Assembly (NCBI GenBank): GCA_002919265.1
Contig: PKEY01000072.1
Span: forward strand, 1-33,935
Length of the DNA: 33,935 nucleotides
Direction of reading: 5' to 3'
Origin: Hyphomicrobiaceae bacterium
GTDB lineage: Bacteria > Pseudomonadota > Alphaproteobacteria > Rhizobiales > Hyphomicrobiaceae
Position numbers and translations under genes: made by a program. The notes below the pieces were generated by a model. The model was not told the origin of the DNA, did not search any database, and saw only the letters and a program-made list of their open reading frames with translations. This document shows, piece after piece, positions 33,859 to 33,935 of this stretch (the first letter of the stretch is position 1; the number at the start of each line of letters is the position of its first letter).

Positions 33859-33935
33859 CTGCGCTCACCCCGGAACTGATCGAGCGCGCGGATATCGACC
33901 GTGTCGAAGCGCTCGCGGATGCGGAACAGGAAGAT
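33855..33935 (-). CDS. hyfE: HyfE-like membrane subunit, C-terminal end only
   Basis: The last 26 codons and stop of a gene that continues past the right edge. The residues read IFLFRIRERFDTVDIR and then ALDQFRGERR, which matches the charged C-terminal tail of HyfE-type (NuoK-related) membrane subunits. The stop overlaps the hyfF start (ATGA). Assignment rests on this tail and on position immediately before hyfF, the same order as in E. coli hyf. Confidence 0.7.
   Translation of the reverse strand: MFLFRIRERFDTVDIRALDQFRGERR

Noticed and set aside
30328..33935. Annotation as a working NiFe hydrogenase-4
   Set aside because: All four NiFe-binding cysteines are replaced in the large subunit, and no hyp maturation genes are in view.

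Overview
The window is GC-rich and densely coded, with the gene content and order of an alphaproteobacterium, most probably of the order Hyphomicrobiales (Rhizobiales). The main support is the housekeeping run dacF-tmk-holB-metG-tatD-MBL hydrolase, together with TRAP transporters, a multi-PAS HWE kinase, an EcfG-like promoter and an NiFe-less hydrogenase-like complex. The genus cannot be fixed from the sequence. I see no insertion sequences, phage genes, CRISPR, rRNA or tRNA.

Layout. 1-1835 (minus): TRAP transporter 1 (dctP-dctQ-dctM, the last cut by the window edge). 1836-2498: a gene-free stretch of about 660 bp with a candidate operator close to dctP. 2499-6881 (plus): an AcrAB/MexAB-type RND efflux pair, closed by a strong terminator. 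7094-11453 (minus): a polyamine-type ABC importer in the order ATPase, binding protein, permease, permease, with a terminator-like hairpin between binding protein and first permease. 11756-18028 (plus): the housekeeping run, mostly with overlapping stop and start codons. 18058-19032 (minus): an endonuclease/exonuclease/phosphatase-family protein. 19187-22835 (plus): a three-subunit molybdenum hydroxylase (FAD, 2Fe-2S and Mo subunits, overlapping genes). 22972-23634 (minus): a 1-Cys-type peroxiredoxin with its own terminator. 23878-24639 (plus): a small Cys-containing protein and a VOC-fold protein. 24640-24985: a regulatory island. 24986-27085 (plus): a multi-PAS HWE histidine kinase. 27245-30245 (plus): TRAP transporter 2 (dctQ-dctM-dctP), with a twin-arginine signal on the binding protein. 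30328-33935 (minus): hyfE(partial)-hyfF-hyfG-hyfI, a membrane complex related to hydrogenase-4 and complex I.

Two places deserve most attention. First, the 24640-24985 island carries a near-symmetric GGAAC...GTTCC element that fits the general-stress sigma factor EcfG consensus on both strands. On the minus strand it sits about 85 nt before an orphan intrinsic terminator with an eight-U tail, which predicts an undescribed stress-induced small RNA. On the plus strand it points at the HWE kinase. Second, the HyfG-like subunit has lost all four cysteines that hold the NiFe centre, while the HyfI-like subunit keeps its four Fe-S cysteines, and no HyfH-like ferredoxin gene lies between them. This is an energy-converting-hydrogenase-related (Ehr-type) complex of unknown reaction rather than a hydrogenase.

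The overall picture is of a metabolically versatile aerobe with high-affinity organic-acid and amine uptake, drug efflux, peroxide defence and stress signalling.
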